Below are positions 13,351 through 14,136 of a DNA stretch of 14,136 nt, piece by piece. Position numbers and translations under genes: made by a program. The first letter of the stretch is position 1, and each line of letters begins with the position of its first letter. The notes under the pieces are model-generated. The model was given only the letters and a program-made list of their open reading frames with translations. It was not told the DNA's origin and ran no database searches. The stretch is from Faecalibacterium prausnitzii (lineage in GTDB: Bacteria > Bacillota > Clostridia > Oscillospirales > Ruminococcaceae), in contig DCCL01000139.1 of NCBI GenBank assembly GCA_002313795.1, positions 1 through 14,136 on the forward strand, in the 5' to 3' direction.

Positions 13351-13990
13351 TTTCTTCCTCTTTCTCCGGGTCTTCCGGGTCTGTTTGTGGAGCATCTTCC
13401 TTGGGTACGATTTGGGCTTTCATATCGTCATACCAGACAGCCCTTGCCTTTATCCTCCGCTGCTTGGCGACCAGCACTTTCGCGCCGTCGATGCCGAGTG
13501 CGCGGGTCAGATTCAGGTAGTCAACCTCATTCCGGCAGACGATCATAACATAGTCATATTTCTCATAGCGAATAGGCTCGATATCCTTGATCTTCCGCTC
13601 GTCAGGATTCTTTTCGAGCATATCGAGGCCGAGGTCCACTGTGAGGTCGGCAGTCCAGTCGGCGAGCAGGTCGAGATCCCATTCACCGGCGTGGGTGTTG
13701 TCCTTGATGTTGATGGCCCGCAGCTCTGCATCGGTGTAGCCAATGAGCCGCTTGCAGTCCACCATAATGTCAGGGTCTTTCTTTGCGAGGATGACGCTGC
13801 GCTGGTTGCCAGCGATCACGTTGTCGTTCTCGTCGATGAGGAAGATGCCGAAGTCACCGAACATCTCAAGCGAGCGTTCCAGCTCCTCGGCCTTCTTCTT
13901 CGTGATCTTTCGGGGATTCCCGAAGCCGTGCTTCAGGTCGCCAACGCGCATTTTCTCACATCTGATGCACCGTTCTTTACGTTCTTCCAT
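13343..13990 (-). CDS. ParB/Srx-fold domain protein linked to phage DNA modification
   Basis: This 215-residue ORF starts at ATG 13990, with AGGAG six bases upstream. Residues about 14-70 form a ParB-like nuclease/NTP-binding domain: GNPRKIT (24-30), LEMFGDFGIFLIDENDNVIAG, and GNQR (61-64), the phosphate-binding box of the fold. IKDNTHAGEWDLDLLADW (95-112) is the linker typical of ParB domains fused to or near DNA methyltransferases. A C-terminal domain (about 137-195, IVCRNEVDYLNLTRALGI and KARAVWYDDMKAQI) is followed by an acidic tail. A CxxC lies at residues 8-11. No HTH or methyltransferase domain is seen. Such proteins occur in predicted phage base-modification loci. Actual activity, whether nuclease, CTPase or base-handling, is not known. 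It begins the cassette directly after a terminator. Confidence 0.78.
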   Translation of the reverse strand: MEERKERCIRCEKMRVGDLKHGFGNPRKITKKKAEELERSLEMFGDFGIFLIDENDNVIAGNQRSVILAKKDPDIMVDCKRLIGYTDAELRAINIKDNTHAGEWDLDLLADWTADLTVDLGLDMLEKNPDERKIKDIEPIRYEKYDYVMIVCRNEVDYLNLTRALGIDGAKVLVAKQRRIKARAVWYDDMKAQIVPKEDAPQTDPEDPEKEEEND

Positions 13991-14001
13991 AACTTTCTCC
14001 T

Positions 14002-14035
14002 AAAACAAAAAAGACAGCTCGCGATGAGCTGTCTT
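14002..14035 (-). terminator. Strong intrinsic terminator or attenuator in the leader of the cassette
   Basis: On the minus strand the perfect 10-bp stem AAGACAGCTC / GAGCTGTCTT (14026-14035 and 14011-14020, five-base loop) is followed by TTTTTT-G-TTTT (14010 down to 14001). This is a textbook rho-independent terminator. It lies 12 bases before the ribosome site of the ParB-domain gene, so upstream transcripts must end or be read through here for the cassette to be expressed. Confidence 0.85.
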
Positions 14036-14050
14036 GGGGTTTTGCGAGGG

Positions 14051-14088
14051 TGCGCACCCGGCCATGCCTGCTGTCAACCGGGTGCGCA
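14051..14088. repeat. Perfect 11-bp inverted repeat upstream of the terminator
   Basis: TGCGCACCCGG at 14051-14061 and its exact complement at 14078-14088 enclose a 16-base loop that holds TTGACA on the minus strand. No T-run follows it. It may be an RNA hairpin in a leader, an operator, or part of a terminator region of a gene beyond the edge. Confidence 0.65.
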
Positions 14089-14136
14089 GCTCACAAACAG
14101 ATGATGGAGGAATCCTTGAGCATCAGGCAGCCTCGT

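Larger units (their letters stand above)
13991..14136. other. Non-coding leader / right edge
   Basis: This stretch of about 145 bases holds the two inverted repeats above. Only the last few tens of bases could be the end of an upstream minus-strand gene. All three frames there close quickly: TGA at 14123-14125, 14091-14093 and about 14074-14076. I cannot tell which, if any, is real. Confidence 0.5.

Noticed and set aside
1..14136. CRISPR arrays, tRNA genes, insertion sequences, attachment sites
   Set aside because: I saw no regularly spaced repeats, no cloverleaf with CCA-type end, no transposase and no integrase or repeat pair suggesting att sites.
14090..14136. End of an upstream gene at the right edge
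   Set aside because: Three short open ends are possible in the three minus frames and none can be chosen from so few codons.

Overview
This window looks like the packaging and head-assembly part of a tailed double-stranded DNA bacteriophage or prophage. Every supported gene lies on the minus strand, so the biological order runs from base 14136 down to base 1. The purine-rich AAGGAGG-type ribosome binding sites, the fairly high G+C and the PBSX-like gene types (XkdF-type protease, Mu gpF-like head protein, small decoration protein) point to a phage of a gut Firmicute, probably of the Clostridia. The host is inferred, since no host gene is present.

Layout in transcription order: (1) 14136-13991 is a non-coding leader with two strong inverted repeats, the second being a good intrinsic terminator. 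(2) 13990-10434 is a tightly packed, overlapping four-gene accessory cassette: a ParB/Srx-fold protein, an ATP-grasp ligase (broken by a one-base frameshift), a GT-A glycosyltransferase of the TET-associated (TAGT) type, and a fold-type-III PLP amino-acid decarboxylase with all its catalytic motifs. (3) 10368-9649 is a single gene with its own likely promoter and terminator. It encodes a stand-alone RarA/MgsA C-terminal-like protein with two possible sliding-clamp-binding motifs. (4) 9578-7791 is a large terminase with an in-frame small-terminase-like N-terminal region. (5) 7774-5418 holds the portal, which appears to start at ACG, and a Mu gpF-like minor head protein. (6) 5396-2170 holds an XkdF-like prohead protease, a strong intercistronic hairpin, a scaffold gene with a nested internal start, a frameshifted decoration gene and the major capsid gene. 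(7) 2158-1 holds the head-completion and tail-joining genes, the last of which runs off the left edge.

Groups 4-7 build and fill the head: scaffold and protease shape the capsid shell, the portal and terminase load DNA, and the connector genes close the head and join the tail. The most interesting part is group 2. A glycosyltransferase, an amino-acid ligase fold, an amino-acid decarboxylase and a ParB-domain protein next to the packaging genes fit a candidate system for complex modification of phage DNA bases. TAGT and ParB-domain genes are known from predicted phage base-modification loci. The particular chemistry proposed here (an amine or amino acid combined with glycosylation) is inference. 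No base hydroxylase (TET/JBP or hydroxymethylase) is seen in the window; one could lie beyond the right edge.

Three gene lesions stand out: two missing bases in G/C homopolymers (in the ATP-grasp and decoration genes) and an ATG-to-ACG start (portal). They suggest either homopolymer sequencing error or a decaying prophage.
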